Positions 35,964 through 47,945 of a stretch of 64,000 bases of DNA are shown here, in pieces; position 1 is the stretch's first letter; every line of letters begins with the position of its first letter. The translations under genes were made by a program, and so were the position numbers. This DNA is from Clitoria ternatea (Eukaryota > Streptophyta > Magnoliopsida > Fabales > Fabaceae): the NCBI GenBank assembly GCA_037962975.1, contig CM075670.1:234006242-234070241 (forward strand), written 5' to 3'. The notes under the pieces are model-generated. The model saw nothing but the letters and a program-made list of their open reading frames with translations. It searched no databases and was not told the origin of the DNA.

Positions 35964-38900
35964 ATGGTTAAGTTGGAAGCATTCAACAAGAAGAGGAAGC
36001 TGAATGACGGAGGAACAATGGCTAGGTCAGTCAGTCTAATTGACTTGGACCCAAGAGCGGAATTGAAAATTGATCCTCTCAATCTCTCAAAGCCCACACC
36101 GGATGGTGGTTCCAGGGACGTCGTCTTAGGGGATTCCCCAGAAAAGGTCACGCACATCAATGATAACCTGGAGTCGGCCATGGAGCAGCGTTTGTTAACC
36201 CTCCTGCAGGAGTTTAAAGACCTTTTCACATGGACAGCAGTGGACATGCCTAGGATGGACCCTGATTTTTGTTGCCACAAACTCGCTGTGTACCCAGAAA
36301 CGAGACCGGTGGCCCAGAAAAAGAGGAGATTGGGACCGGAGAAGCAGAAGGCAGCATGTGAACAGACTGAAGAGTTGTTGAAAGCTGGTTTTATAAAGGA
36401 GATTCACTATTCTTCTTGGCTTTCTAATGTAGTGATGATGCAAAAAGTCAATGGCAAGTGGAGGATGTGCACAGATTATGTAGATCCTAACCAGTGTTGC
36501 CCTAAAGATTCGTATCCCCTGCCGAATATTGATCGTATGGTAGACGACTCATCTGGTTACCAGTACCTTAGTTTCATGGATGCTTATTCTGGGTACAACC
36601 AGATTCCGATGTGGGAGGAAGATCAAGAGAAGACGGCTTTTATCAATGACCACGGTGTTTTCTGCTACACCGTCATGCCATTTGGATTGAAGAACGCTGG
36701 CTCTACCTATCAGCGCATGATCAACAAAGTTTTTGAAGGGATGTACACCAGGCTGGTTGAAGTGTATATTGATGATATTATAGCCAAAACGCCCGCTGGA
36801 GGAGACCACATTGAAGACCTGCGCCAAGTTTTCACTAGGCTGCGACAGTATAATATGAGGCTAAACCCCTTGAAGTGCACTTTCACCATTCCAGCAGGGA
36901 AATTCTTAGGATTCATGTTGACCCAACGAGGCATTGAAGCTAACCCTGGGAAGTGTCAAGCAATTCTGGACATACAAAGCCCTAAGAGTCTGAGGGAGGT
37001 CCAATCGTTGAACGGGAAAGTAGTCGCTCTAGCTCGTTTCATGCCCAAGATGGCACACAGATCCCTCCCCTTGTATAAGGCGTTGAAGAAGCATAAGAGT
37101 TTTGAATGGGGAGGGGAGCAAGAACAAGCCTTCCAACAGCTCAAGGCCGTTCTCTCAAGTCCACCAATTTTGGTTAAGCCTGACCCTGGTGAGACTTTGA
37201 TCTTATATTTAGCAATTTCTGATGAAGCCCTAGGCGTGGCTTTGGTTAAAGAAACCCCTGAAGGGCAGAGGCCGGTGTATTTTACCAGTAAGACCCTCCA
37301 GGGGGCGGAAGGAAGATATCAGAAAATAGAGAAGGCCACCCTAGCAGTGGTGTGGGCCTCACGACGGTTAAGGCCGTATTTCCATGCGCACCCAATACTG
37401 GTGAGAATGGATTTGCCTCTCCGTTCAATGCTTAGCAAGCCGGATCTTGCTGGAAGAATGATTAAGTGGTCCATCGAGCTGTCTGAGTTCGAAATTTCTT
37501 ATGAGCCTCGAGGAGCCATTAAAGCACAAGTGTTGGCAGATTTTGTAGTGGAGATGACAGGGTCGGATCCAGCCACACCTCGAGCACATTGGACCATTTA
37601 TGTAGACGGATCATCAAATAGTAAAGGTTGTGGAGCTGGTGTTGTGGTGGAAAGTGATGATGGTGTGCACTTAGAAATTTCCCTCCGATTTAGTTTCAAG
37701 ACCTCCAATAATCAGGCTGAATACGAAGCATGTTTGGCCGGCCTCCGAGCGGCAATCGACATCAGAGCGTCAGCAGTTACATTATGCAGTGATTCACAGC
37801 TTGTGATTTCGCAAATCCAGGAGGAATATCAGGTCAGGGAGCCACAACTTCAACTTTATTTGAATTGTGTGAATGAATTGAAGGGGAGATTCGACGTTCT
37901 GGAGTTCAAACATGTGCCTAGAGAGGAAAACACCAGGGCGGATATCTTGTCAAGGCTTGCAAGTACAAAGCAGCCTGAAAGCACAACAACGGTGGTTCAA
38001 AGTACTTTGACATCACCCAGCATCCCCTTGTTCCCTTCTCTGAATGCCATAATGGTGAGCTATCCTTATGAGAACTCTTGGGTCATCCCCTATATTCGCT
38101 ATCTGGCAGATGGACAACTCCCCACTAATGAGAAGGAGAGGAGACGAGTGAAAAGGGAGCTGCCGTACTTCACCATGATTGATGGTGTTCTCTATAAAAG
38201 GGGATTCTCTGTCCTATATCTCTTATGTTTGAGAGAAGATGAGGTTCAACCGGTCTTGGAGGAGGTACATGAGGGGCAATGTGGGCACCATGCTGGGGGT
38301 CGAAGCTTAATAAGAAAGGTCCTCAGGGCAGGATATTGGTGGCCCACTATAAAGCAAGACTCAGCAGATTTCATAAAGAAGTGTGACGCTTGTCAAAGAT
38401 TCTCCAACCTCCATCATACACAGGCCCAAGAGCTTTCCTCATCCGCCGTGCCTTGGCTGTTCTACCAGTGGGGCCTTGATATTCAGAGTCCGTTCCCCAC
38501 TGCTCCTGGAGGCATCAAATATCTGATTGTGAGGGTAGACTACTTCACCAAGTGGATTGAGGCTGAGCCAGTAGTGTATATCACTTCTGCGCAGATAAGG
38601 CGTTTCGTGTATGAAAATATCATAGCTCGGTTCGGTGTGCCAGGGCGGATTATGACTGACAACGGCACCCAGTTCACAGATAAAAAGTTCACAGACTTGC
38701 TTGAAGGATTGGGGATGATCCAGATATTTTCATCTGTTGAGCACCCTCAGACAAATGGTCAAGCGAAAGTAGCCAATCGCGAAGTGCTAAGGGGGTTGAA
38801 AAAGCGTCTTGGAGAAGCGAAGGGAGGATGGACTGATCAGCTATGTCACGTCTTATGGGCATACCGCACTACACCACACTCTTCCACTAATGAGTCCCCA

Positions 38901-39314
38901 TACCGGTTGACTTACGGGGTTAAGGCGATGATCCCAGTGGAGCTGCAAACCAGATCGACCCGAGTAGAGTATTTCTCAGCTGAAGACAACAATTACAATC
39001 TGGCGTCAGAGCTGGACGTCCTCCAGGAGTTAAGGGAAAGGGCCTTTATCAGAGACCAGGCAGTGAAAGCAAAGGCAGCTCTCCGGTATAATAAACGTGT
39101 CCAATACAGAGCCTTCAATACCGGAGATCTCGTTTTGAGAAAGGTGAGTGTGGGGAATAAATTTGCCTACCAAGGAAAGTTAGCACCGACGTGGGAAGGC
39201 CCCTACAGAGTAGCTGAGGTGACTGGAAAGGGATCATACCGGTTGGAAGAACTTGATGGGACTCCAATCCATAACAAATGGAACACTCAGAACTTACGTG
39301 TTTATTACAGCTAG
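35964..39314 (+). CDS. Element G pol: RT, dual RNase H, integrase
   Basis: A 1,116-codon open frame. RT spans about residues 95-290 with MDAYSGYNQI and YIDDI (268-272). Ty3-type RNase H is about 370-480. A second, archaeal-type RNase H is about 540-680 (YVDGSSNSKGCGAG, NNQAEYEA, SDSQLV). Integrase has an HHCC zinc part near 765-820, catalytic Asp in WGLDIQSP and in MTDNGTQF, and a C-terminal part to residue 1116. The third catalytic residue, expected as Glu in NGQAE, is Lys (AAA, 38766-38768, residue 935), consistent with a single G-to-A change. So strand transfer should be lost although the frame is open. In life, gag-pol would be translated through; here the upstream frame is broken. Confidence 0.9.
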   Translation: MVKLEAFNKKRKLNDGGTMARSVSLIDLDPRAELKIDPLNLSKPTPDGGSRDVVLGDSPEKVTHINDNLESAMEQRLLTLLQEFKDLFTWTAVDMPRMDPDFCCHKLAVYPETRPVAQKKRRLGPEKQKAACEQTEELLKAGFIKEIHYSSWLSNVVMMQKVNGKWRMCTDYVDPNQCCPKDSYPLPNIDRMVDDSSGYQYLSFMDAYSGYNQIPMWEEDQEKTAFINDHGVFCYTVMPFGLKNAGSTYQRMINKVFEGMYTRLVEVYIDDIIAKTPAGGDHIEDLRQVFTRLRQYNMRLNPLKCTFTIPAGKFLGFMLTQRGIEANPGKCQAILDIQSPKSLREVQSLNGKVVALARFMPKMAHRSLPLYKALKKHKSFEWGGEQEQAFQQLKAVLSSPPILVKPDPGETLILYLAISDEALGVALVKETPEGQRPVYFTSKTLQGAEGRYQKIEKATLAVVWASRRLRPYFHAHPILVRMDLPLRSMLSKPDLAGRMIKWSIELSEFEISYEPRGAIKAQVLADFVVEMTGSDPATPRAHWTIYVDGSSNSKGCGAGVVVESDDGVHLEISLRFSFKTSNNQAEYEACLAGLRAAIDIRASAVTLCSDSQLVISQIQEEYQVREPQLQLYLNCVNELKGRFDVLEFKHVPREENTRADILSRLASTKQPESTTTVVQSTLTSPSIPLFPSLNAIMVSYPYENSWVIPYIRYLADGQLPTNEKERRRVKRELPYFTMIDGVLYKRGFSVLYLLCLREDEVQPVLEEVHEGQCGHHAGGRSLIRKVLRAGYWWPTIKQDSADFIKKCDACQRFSNLHHTQAQELSSSAVPWLFYQWGLDIQSPFPTAPGGIKYLIVRVDYFTKWIEAEPVVYITSAQIRRFVYENIIARFGVPGRIMTDNGTQFTDKKFTDLLEGLGMIQIFSSVEHPQTNGQAKVANREVLRGLKKRLGEAKGGWTDQLCHVLWAYRTTPHSSTNESPYRLTYGVKAMIPVELQTRSTRVEYFSAEDNNYNLASELDVLQELRERAFIRDQAVKAKAALRYNKRVQYRAFNTGDLVLRKVSVGNKFAYQGKLAPTWEGPYRVAEVTGKGSYRLEELDGTPIHNKWNTQNLRVYYS

Positions 39315-39576
39315 TTGGTAAGGCGGCATGTGCTTTTTTTCCTTACTTGAGTTTTTTCCATTGGGTTTTCTCAAGAAGGTTTTAACGAGGCATGACCCCA
39401 ACTATGCTCCCTTTGTAATATACTTTCAATCTTAATGAGAATGCAGTTCAATAACCTCATTACTCTTACTTTTCCTGCATGTTGTGACTTGTAGCTATAG
39501 CCTATTACGTGAATTCCTCAAGGCGGATGATCTCAATCATACATCTTGTGCATTGACGATGTAACTCCTCGAGGTG
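39315..39576 (+). other. Element G spacer after pol
   Basis: Non-coding, T-rich then mixed. No motif recognised. Confidence 0.5.
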
Positions 39577-39812
39577 ACATGGGTTGTAGGGCTGGTCCTT
39601 TTTCAAGGCCACAAACCGAACCTCATTCGAAGACAACATGGGTTGTAGGGCTGGTCCTTTTTCAAGGCCACAAACCGAACCCCATTCGAAGACAACATGG
39701 GTTGTAGGGCTGGTCCTTTTTCAAGGCCACAAACCGAACCCCATTCGAAGACAACATGGGTTGTAGGGCTGGTCCTTTTTTAAGGCCACAAGCCGAACCC
39801 CATGCGAAGGCT
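39577..39812. repeat. 59-bp tandem repeat in element G, 4 units
   Basis: Units start ACATGGGTTGTAGGGC at 39577, 39636, 39695 and 39754, a 59-bp period, nearly identical. More diverged relatives built on CGAACCCCGAG continue to about 40015. Confidence 0.92.
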
Positions 39813-40512
39813 TGGGCGCAGTAAGCTGGTCCATCTAGAAGACCAAGCTGAACCCCGAGTAACGGGCGTAGTAGGTTCAGGATTAACCCTGATCCGAACC
39901 CCGTGTTGAAGGCTTGGATTATAGGATTGCACCGAACTCCAAGTACGGTTAGTAGGATCGAACCGAACACCGAGTGAAGACCTGAGTAGTAGGATTAAAC
40001 CGAACCCCAAGGGAAAAGTATAAAACTTACCCAATTTTTAAGGCCGTACCAAACTTCAAATGCAATTTCTGTCCTTAACTCTGAAGTATTCATTGCAGAG
40101 CGGTTGAACATTCATATAGCCGTACTACATGTTAGAGGTCGGGCCAACTTTCAAATTCTTAAAAAAGTTAAAGATAACTTTTACAGTGAAATTCTCCTTC
40201 CCAATATACTTATACTTGGGGACAGGGCATACTTTAACTTAATTGCTGCTTGTCGGTTACGATTTATTATCTTAATTCGGTGTGATAAGGATGTTTTAAC
40301 AGCGATATAGCAAGGCAGGAGCGGCTTTGCGAAGTATCGAAAAAATTTAAGTACTACGCATATGGTTAAGTTATCTGACAATTATATACTGATCATAAAT
40401 GATAAAGAGGAACAAAGTAAAGTCTATTTCTTGAAAGAAGAGGTTGTACAGGACTCAAAGTGTTAAAAGCTGGAGCTGATCCCAGAACACAGCCATAAAT
40501 GAAAGCATAAAA

Positions 40513-43210
40513 TTAAGAAGCAGGTGGTTGATCCTCCAAAGTAGATACTTCCGTCCTCTCCCCTTCAGCTCCACCAGCTTGAACCTCATCCGCTCTGGCC
40601 TCAGAATCGGCTTGGGCAGTTTATTGGGCCTCACCTTCGAGTCCGGAAGTAGGCACTGTAGGTTCCATGCTCTGACCCTCCGGAAGTGGAGGCAGTTCAT
40701 ACAGAGAATCGCGAGGGTCCTGGTACGAGCCATCCTTCTTTACTTCGACAAGCTTCCCCTCATGGAACTCATAAAACGGATCCAGTCCGTACAGGTCAAG
40801 CTTTATTCTGGGGTTACGATAAAATACTTGATGAAGTGCCACCCCAAAGGATTCATAAGCTACCTTTTTGCATATCTCCAAGGCTTTGGCAGCCTTGGCC
40901 TTAGCAGCAGACAATTTCTTCTGAAGCTTAGTGAAATCCTCTTCCGACGGCCCGGTGCTCATACTTCCCTTCCTCAGCTCTTCTATTTGGGCCTGTATCT
41001 CCTGCCGCAGGACCTCTCACTCTCCAAGGCTCTTATTGTGTCCGTCCTCCATTACTTTAAGATCGTCAGCAAGCTTGGCCGATCTCTTCTTCTCCAATTG
41101 AAGCTCTTCTTCAAGGAGGGGAATGGACTTATTTTGCTGTTGAAGCTCAGCAACCTGCCGCTCTAGAGCTTTGTTGGTAAAGTAAAGTTGGCTTGTCTCT
41201 TCTGTCTTCTTCTGAAGTGTTTCCTTGGCCTTCTTCAGTTCAGCCTCCACACCTCTATGAATCTCAGCTTGTTTGATTGCCCATTTTTCCTTCACAACGA
41301 GTTCAGTTTCAAGTTTCTCAACCTGCTCCATATAATCTGCCTTTTCGCTCAGGGATTCAAGGAGCCCAGACAGTTCATCCAGCTGCCAACGGCCAGCCTT
41401 ACAAGCTCCTCAAACTTCAGCAGCCTCGAGCGAGGGGCGGAGGCAGTATCTAGCCTTTGGAAGAGTGGGGGGCATGGACCCCTGAAACCATAAGTATGGG
41501 CGAGAGAAAGGAATCGCGTGGAGGGTCAAACGCCAGAGGAGGACCGCTCTCAGAGTCCAGCCCAGAAGTGGTTTGCTAAGCAGGGGCAGAAGAGTCAAGG
41601 ACGGGTTTCTTCCCCTTGTCCTTTTTAAGCCCAGACTCCTCAAGCGTCTTTTGGCGTTTCTTTGCGGGGTCACCAGAAGGGGGCTTATCCAGATCTGCTG
41701 TCTTGACCAAGTGCCTCTTCTTCTTCCTCTTTTTGGGGACGACTTCCTTATCGCCCTGCCCAGTGGCCTCTGTTTGTTTCTCCATTTCTTCTTCATCTAG
41801 AAGAGGAACCTCATTTCCCACTGCAGAAGTCAGGGGAATGGTTGGAGCCTTAGTGGCGTTCCTTTTCGCTTGAATCTCATTCTCCTCGGAGGAGGAGTCA
41901 TCATCAGCCATCATGGTCCTTAGAGACAACATTTCTGGGCAGGATTTTTCGATTTATTCTACAAAACAAGAAAAATTGAGTCAGCACATGAGAAGAAAAT
42001 AATCAGAACGGAATAAATGCATAGCTTAACTACAGCAGGAGCGAATATTACCGAGATAGGTAGTGTGGACATCGTCATCCGCCAGGAGGAGCTTGTAGGA
42101 AAATCCTTTGAGGGTCTTCGAGGCCGCCTGCATGGCACTCAACACCTCAACAGATTGAGAGGAAAGCTCACCCTCATCAGTATAGTAAGCACGGCTCAGC
42201 AGTAGAAAGTTCTCGTGTGTCCAACTGAGGGGGAATTTAGGAAATCCTTCCTTATTACGCCAGAAGACCATCTTATTGGGTTGAATCCGGACCCACGTAT
42301 AATAATGTTTAAAAGAACATCCATCCACCTTAGCGGATTCGGTGTAGGACTTGAAGCTTACTATCCTTGGGTCACAACGGAGTGTTATGAACCCAAGGCC
42401 GCCCTTCTTGTTAGCACGGCGGACCACCTGGCAGTAATAGAATAATTTGGCCACGGTGGCAGTGAAGTTGAAGTGCTCTCCCAGAATTTCAAGAGCACGG
42501 ACCAGGCCCCAGCCGTTGAGGTGTAATTGAGTTGGAGCGCAGTCGAGAAAGCGCAGGACGGCCATTTGAAATTTTGTCATAGGGAAGCGGACCCCCAACT
42601 TTTGAAATACAAAGTCGTACATGTAGACCGACCTCTCATCAGGGACGATGTGACAAACTCTCTCGGATGGACGTGGTGCAAGCGCAACATAGCGAGCATT
42701 ATACTTCTTGTCTGAGTAAATCTTGCAACGGAGAAAGACCATTCTTTCGTCTTTACTTGAATGATGCGAAGGAATTTCCATAAATTCCTCTTCAACCCAG
42801 CAATACGGCCTCTCCCTGTTGAGCTTTTCCCAGTTCAGCCGGTGTGCCACGACATTGACACACCCTTCAGTGGTGTGAAGAATCAACGTTTTATCAGACC
42901 CCGAAATCTCCATGGTCTTTGATGCACGATGGAAAGCGTGCGTGCTGTGGTAAAAAGCAACATCGTCAGAGAGATAACTTTCCTTGCTTGACCTTTCATC
43001 AGAGCTGCTGGTAGCCCTCGAGTCAAGGGGAATCTCAGAGCGGCGTTGATTAGAAGACGCCCGTGAGGTAGAGGTTTCAACTCTCTCTGAGCGACGAGGC
43101 CCAACCACAGGAAGGCTCACTGGGATCCTTCCTCCACGGCGGCTAGAGGGGGCACGAGAGCTCAGACTCCCCCTGTTTGAGGTACTAGCGTTGCCTGTGC
43201 TAGGGCGCAT
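40513..43210 (-). pseudogene. Element G antisense gene (spliced, coiled-coil protein)
   Basis: Runs opposite to pol, with the ATG at 43210. Exon 1 (43210-42052) encodes an Arg/Ser-rich N-terminus, then a domain with VAHRLNWEKL and residues like CHIVPDERSVYMYDFVF. The intron is 42051-41959 (93 nt), with donor G|GTAATA and acceptor TTTTGTAG. Exon 2 has a TAA near its start (41954-41956; the remnant has CAA), then an acidic/basic stretch with KKRKKKR (near 41720) to a TAG at 41576. A further part, 41331-40621, is a coiled coil rich in Leu, Glu, Lys and Gln with stops at 41017 and 40621. The natural end is probably the TAA at 40513. Extra, sometimes antisense, ORFs between pol and 3' LTR are known in Tat-lineage elements. 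Function unknown. Confidence 0.75.
41959..42051 (-). other. Intron of the antisense gene
   Basis: 93 nt, GT..AG, with a T-rich acceptor (TTTTTCTTGTTTTGTAG). The remnant copy has GTAAT and TTTACGTAG at the same place in the protein, which supports a real intron. Confidence 0.65.
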
Positions 43211-43374
43211 ATTGGAAGTAAAATGAACGAAATTGCAGGGAGGTAAAGGAAAGGGAGGTTACCTAAAAGAGAGTGGAACTTTATGAAGGTTGAAGGCAGC
43301 AAAGAAATCTTCAGAAATTTGAGCAGAGGTTCACTAAGCTTGAAGGCAAAGATGAATTCCAAAACTTGGTAAGT

Positions 43375-43386
43375 CCCCCTTTTATA
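43375..43386 (-). promoter_or_regulatory. TATA box of the antisense gene (element G)
   Basis: TATAAAAGGGGG on the minus strand, about 165 bp before the ATG at 43210, conserved with 2149-2159. The DNA between it and the LTR (43387-43880) has no ORF of its own and is probably the promoter region. Confidence 0.65.
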
Positions 43387-43880
43387 GGTAACGAAGAAGC
43401 ACAGCGCTTTGTTAAAAGTTACGACGTTTACTTCAAAACGTAACCTTTCGAATTCAAATGACTCCGTCGTTTTATAACGTTAAAGCGCGAAAATGGTAAC
43501 GTGTCAGTAAATCTTTTTACAAGATGGGCCTTCATCAGTTGGAATCCAGGCCCAATAAGCCCAATCGACGGTTACATCCCTGTGAAGTAATGGCTTGTGT
43601 GTAAAAAGGTACATTTAATGTCCAATCATTTTAGATGCATTTAATGTGCCCCAACCACTCTTCGAATACCAAGGGTTTCGATTTCCAAAAACTCTTGGGA
43701 TTTCCCTTATTATGATACGCTGTCTGAATCCGTTGTATATCACACGAGAAGAGCGGTAACTCACTTGGCAGAACGGATATTACAGAGTTTTCAGGAAGAA
43801 TTTCTAGAACGTTCAACCGCCATCCAGACTTCTCAAAGGCTGTATAGCTTATATAAGCAACTTAACAGTCCCTCATACAA

Positions 43881-43893
43881 GCTAGGGGACAAA
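43881..43893 (+). other. Element G polypurine tract
   Basis: GCTAGGGGACAAA directly before the 3' LTR. Confidence 0.75.
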
Positions 43894-44695
43894 TGATCCG
43901 GTCTGGATACTGGTCCCTAAAGTTATGGCGTCAGAATGACTTCATGAGAGGGAAACCGGTATCATAGTTCGAGCAGCGTCACACCGGATATCCGGTATCT
44001 CTCCATACGCTCTTATCCCATCAGACGTTCTATTCGTTCTCTCTACCACGGATACTTCACTCGTTATCACTGAACGTCTATATAGCCGTTTGCCTCAGAA
44101 CCACTGTGAGATAAGAGTTCCTTATAACTTATCAGTGAAGATACCTAACATAGCGGAATATGTCATGTCAATGGCCTCAGAGAGCAAGTACATGTGTTAG
44201 CGAATTATGCGGAAAGGTGATTATCCCTCATCCTTATCACAGGATCGTACTCTGATAATTGACCTACCCCTCTGACACACTCTGAGTACTGAGCCACTTT
44301 GATTGACACACTTCACACGCTATCAGAGCCCAAGGGCCCACTTGCATTCAACGATTCATTTCCTATGTTCAACTATAAATAGCTCAATCAAAAATACATG
44401 CAAGGTTACGTTGTCCTAACTCACTTTTACTATTGTATCGTTTGTGAATTCATTGAGTTTATACACTCTTCTGACTTGAGCGTCGGAGAATCTTCGCAGG
44501 TGGCACCACCTTTCGCCGTCTTTCAACGCGAATCGCTGGTGTGAAGGATCTCCAGGACAACAAGACCGGTTTCTCCCACTGAGAGGCCGGACTATAACAC
44601 CGGATACCCACAGTACCGGTGTGCAAACCCTCGAACACCTGCACTCTTATGGCTAGTCCCACACCGGATCCTTGACCCCGTTTCAGATCAGTTCA
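43894..44695 (+). repeat. Element G 3' LTR
   Basis: 802 bp, same ends as the 5' LTR, with about 31 substitutions, mostly transitions. Confidence 0.92.
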
Positions 44696-45817
44696 AATAT
44701 TATATCCAGTATAACAATATATTTCTAAAACGATATGAAAATAAACTTAAAAAAATATAAAAAACGTTATTCTTACCTTATAATTTTGGTAGAACCTTCT
44801 TCCAAAAAAATTATTTCTCTCTCTTACTCCTATCACTATCTCTCTAACACTACTATATTAAAAAAATTTAAACTGAAATGTGATTTCCTTCGCTGCAATC
44901 CTTTGGTATTTATAAGAAAATTTTTCACTATGCATTTCATTATTTTAATATAAAAGTACTATGCAAGTTTTGAAATTTTTGTTTCTGGTTACTGTGCAAA
45001 TTTGAAATTTTCATACATGTACAGTGTTTTGCATAGTAAATGTCAGCTGAATTATTAAGCCAAATAGGAACTATTCACTCGGTATATTTTAAATATTCAA
45101 AATCAGTCCTTTTCAAAATTTAACGATATTATATCAGACCTCACTAATTTTATAATAAGTAATATAAAGTTTAAATTTTAAAAATCTAAAATTTTCTGTA
45201 AATAAAAATTTATTGGTACGTTTCCAGTTTTCTTACGATTGGTAAAATTTAAGATTTTACACAAACCGATCATGTTTAGATAAGTCTACTTGAAATGAGT
45301 TTTAAAAAATTTTCTTATAATTTAACTTCACTTTCTTGTAAATATTTTTAATTTTAGGTGACTTTATATAAATAAAAAAATTATTTAAATATATTTTTTA
45401 AAAAAATTTTCAAAAATTTAAAAAATTCTATAAAATCATAAATATAGATCAAAAAGTTATAAAGAACCATGATCTAATTCCTTCAAAATTTTATTTTAAA
45501 ATTCTAATAAGAGTTAAATCATAAATATATAAAAACATAAATATAAGAACATAAAATAAAAATTATGAATAATAAAGAGTAATAAATTTTTTTAATATAA
45601 CTTTTTAATTAGTGAATACTAATTAAGTCATTTTAAAATCTTTGTTCAATATATTTTCTTATTATTATTTTTTAAAAATCAAAATAATTAAATATAAGTA
45701 TTAAAATTTCACAAAAATATTAATTAGTTAATACTTCAACTAACTAATAGTAAGTGTTTTCTCATTAAAGAGATATTAATATCTATTTTTTATTTGAGTA
45801 GAAATTGGGATGTTACA
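44696..45817 (-). repeat. Element C 3' LTR, part 2
   Basis: Very AT-rich continuation of C's LTR after G. On the minus strand the LTR begins TGTAACATCCCAATT at 45817. No coding potential. Confidence 0.55.
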
Positions 45818-45840
45818 ACTCTACTCCCCTAAAAGAAATT
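45818..45840 (-). other. Element C polypurine tract
   Basis: On the minus strand AAATTTCTTTTAGGGGAGTA lies directly before TGTAACATCCC. This is the common arrangement at the 3' LTR of chromovirus-type plant elements. Confidence 0.65.
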
Positions 45841-46172
45841 TCGTCCTTAAAATTTGATATTGTTAATAAATCTTACGAAGGCTAAACTAAATGAACTGTT
45901 CTAAAATATATTTCTAGTTTCATGAACAATTGTGTACCCTTTCCTTGATATTGCCACTTACCTTCATTTAATCTTATCATGTATTTTCTTTGCAACTCAA
46001 AACTATCACCTCTTAATTTTGTTAACCATGCTAATCATAAACTGATGGTTAACTTTAAACGCCTTAATAATTACATTTCTGAATCCATTAAGACATTACT
46101 TAATATAATCCTTAACATCTATAAATTAAAATTCCTACTTGCAATATATAAAAATAGACTGTTAAGAATATA
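45841..46172 (-). other. Element C body, left part
   Basis: AT-rich, no supported ORF. It ends at solo LTR F. Confidence 0.5.
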
Positions 46173-46177
46173 TCACT
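46173..46177. repeat. Target-site duplication of F (left)
   Basis: TCACT, repeated exactly at 49020-49024. Confidence 0.85.
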
Positions 46178-47589
46178 TGTAATATCCCGGATATTTATAG
46201 AAAATTTTGTGTAGTAGAAAATATTAAAAATTGTTTTAAGGATTTATTTGATATTTTTATGAATTATTGGGTAATTATAAGTAATTAAATATGGTAAGTG
46301 TAAATAAATTTATTGATTGGTTAATTATAAAAGGTGTGATTAGAAGAAGAGAAGTTTAATTAAAAGTGACCGGTTGGGGAGGTAACCGGTTGCCATGAGT
46401 TTTAAATAAAGGATTCTTTCTCTTTTCTCAATCATTCACTCAATCATTCACTTCAACGAGAACCTTCTTCTTCTTCATCTGTTTCTTTTCTTCTTTTCCT
46501 TCCTCCATCGCTGCGAGCTGCATACTCTGAAGGGAGGTCCATTTTGCATCAAAACCTTAAAATAATTACATTTCCATGACAGTGGTTTCAAGGTGATTCC
46601 ATTGAACCGTTTAAATTTGTTACCTCGCCTCTTTCGTTTCCTTCTCTGGTCCGAATCGTCATGTATTACGGGGTACTGTTCCGATCTCCACTCCTCTTGG
46701 GTGTGTGAGCCTAAAAATGGTCTTTTGACTGTGTGAGTGGTGTAACGTTAACGAGTTATGCATTCCAACCCCATAGGTAGTAGAACGAACATCGGTGGAA
46801 TGATTAAGGAAGCTTATGCTGGATCCGGAGGTGGAACTGTGAACCCAGCACTTAAGAGGACGTAATCGGCACCAGGAGCAGATCGTTGAAGCTTGGAACT
46901 GAGGTAAGGGGGTGTTCGGGTTATAATTAATTAGAATAGGACACACTTTGAGTCCGAGTCGTTGAATTGGTTGTGAACTGGGTAAGAAATGATGCTGGAT
47001 GAAAATTGTATATGAATATATATGATTGTGTATGCATGTGAGTATGGACACCGATCGGTTGAGGATCGTGTGTGTGTGTCAATCTGATTGAGTTTGAAAT
47101 ACTTGATGATTGTGATAATCGGTGTTTAGTGGCAATATGATGCCGGGCTTGACAAGCAAGTCACCCGTGTGATGAGTATATAATTGTATAAGTATGATAA
47201 GTGTTTGCCGTGTGAGAATGTTATATTGATGGGCTTGACAAGTCGGTCGCCCTATGTTGTGAGCACAAGTTAGTTTCTGACAGTTGTAAATGATGTACCT
47301 ATATTTATATAATGGAATGTGATTGTATGGTATGGGACAGCCGACGGTATATTTAGCCCCTCATTTCTGACTCCTGTGGCTTTTGTGCCCAGTTGAGCTA
47401 CCCCATGGTCAAGCAGGACCCAGTGGTCGAGGTGGAGAGTCAAGCAGGACTCGGTGAACCAACCAGCTGAAGGCCGATCCCAGGGTTCACGGGGTGTCAA
47501 GCAGGACCCCCAGCTGAAGGTCGATCCTTTAGTATCCGGATTCTAGGCGTCAATTTTATATGAGAGTCAGTTGTGACAATTGATGAATT

Positions 47590-47945
47590 TAGTATTGTGA
47601 TGAGTATGTGATTAATTATATCTACCGAGTGCAATTTCATATATTTGCCGAGTAAGTTGTTATATTTACCGAGTGGTAAATTGTTATACTTGCCGAATGA
47701 GTTACTTGCTGAGTGATTTGCTAAAATTACTGAATGAGAATTGTTATATTTACCGAGTATGATTTGTTATATTTGCCGAGTAGAAATTATTATACTTGCC
47801 GAGTGTGAGTTACTTGCCGAGTATGATTTGTTATAATTTCCGAGTGTAATTCACTATATTTGCCGAGTATGATTAGCTATGTTTACTGAATGTGAATTGC
47901 TATAATTGCCGAGTGTAAAGTGCTATATTTGCCGAGTGGGACTTG
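47590..47945. repeat. TTTGCCGAGT repeats in F
   Basis: About a dozen irregular units of 20-35 bp built on TTATATTTGCCGAGTATGA. Confidence 0.8.

Larger units (their letters stand above)
32992..44695 (+). mobile_element. Element G: full-length Tat-like Ty3/gypsy retrotransposon with antisense gene
   Basis: 11.7 kb: LTR, primer site, gag, protease, RT-RNase H-archaeal-type RNase H-integrase, tandem repeats, an antisense gene, polypurine tract and LTR. The second RNase H after pol's Ty3-type one marks the Tat lineage. The LTRs are both 802 bp and differ at about 31 sites (about 4%, no indels). At common plant rates that is roughly 1.5 million years. It is inserted in the 3' LTR of element C. Gag-protease is frameshifted and integrase has lost its catalytic Glu, so G is dead. 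Confidence 0.92.

Noticed and set aside
46659..47500. Minus-strand frames in solo LTR F
   Set aside because: No conserved domain; the LTR is non-coding on its own strand and frames are interrupted.
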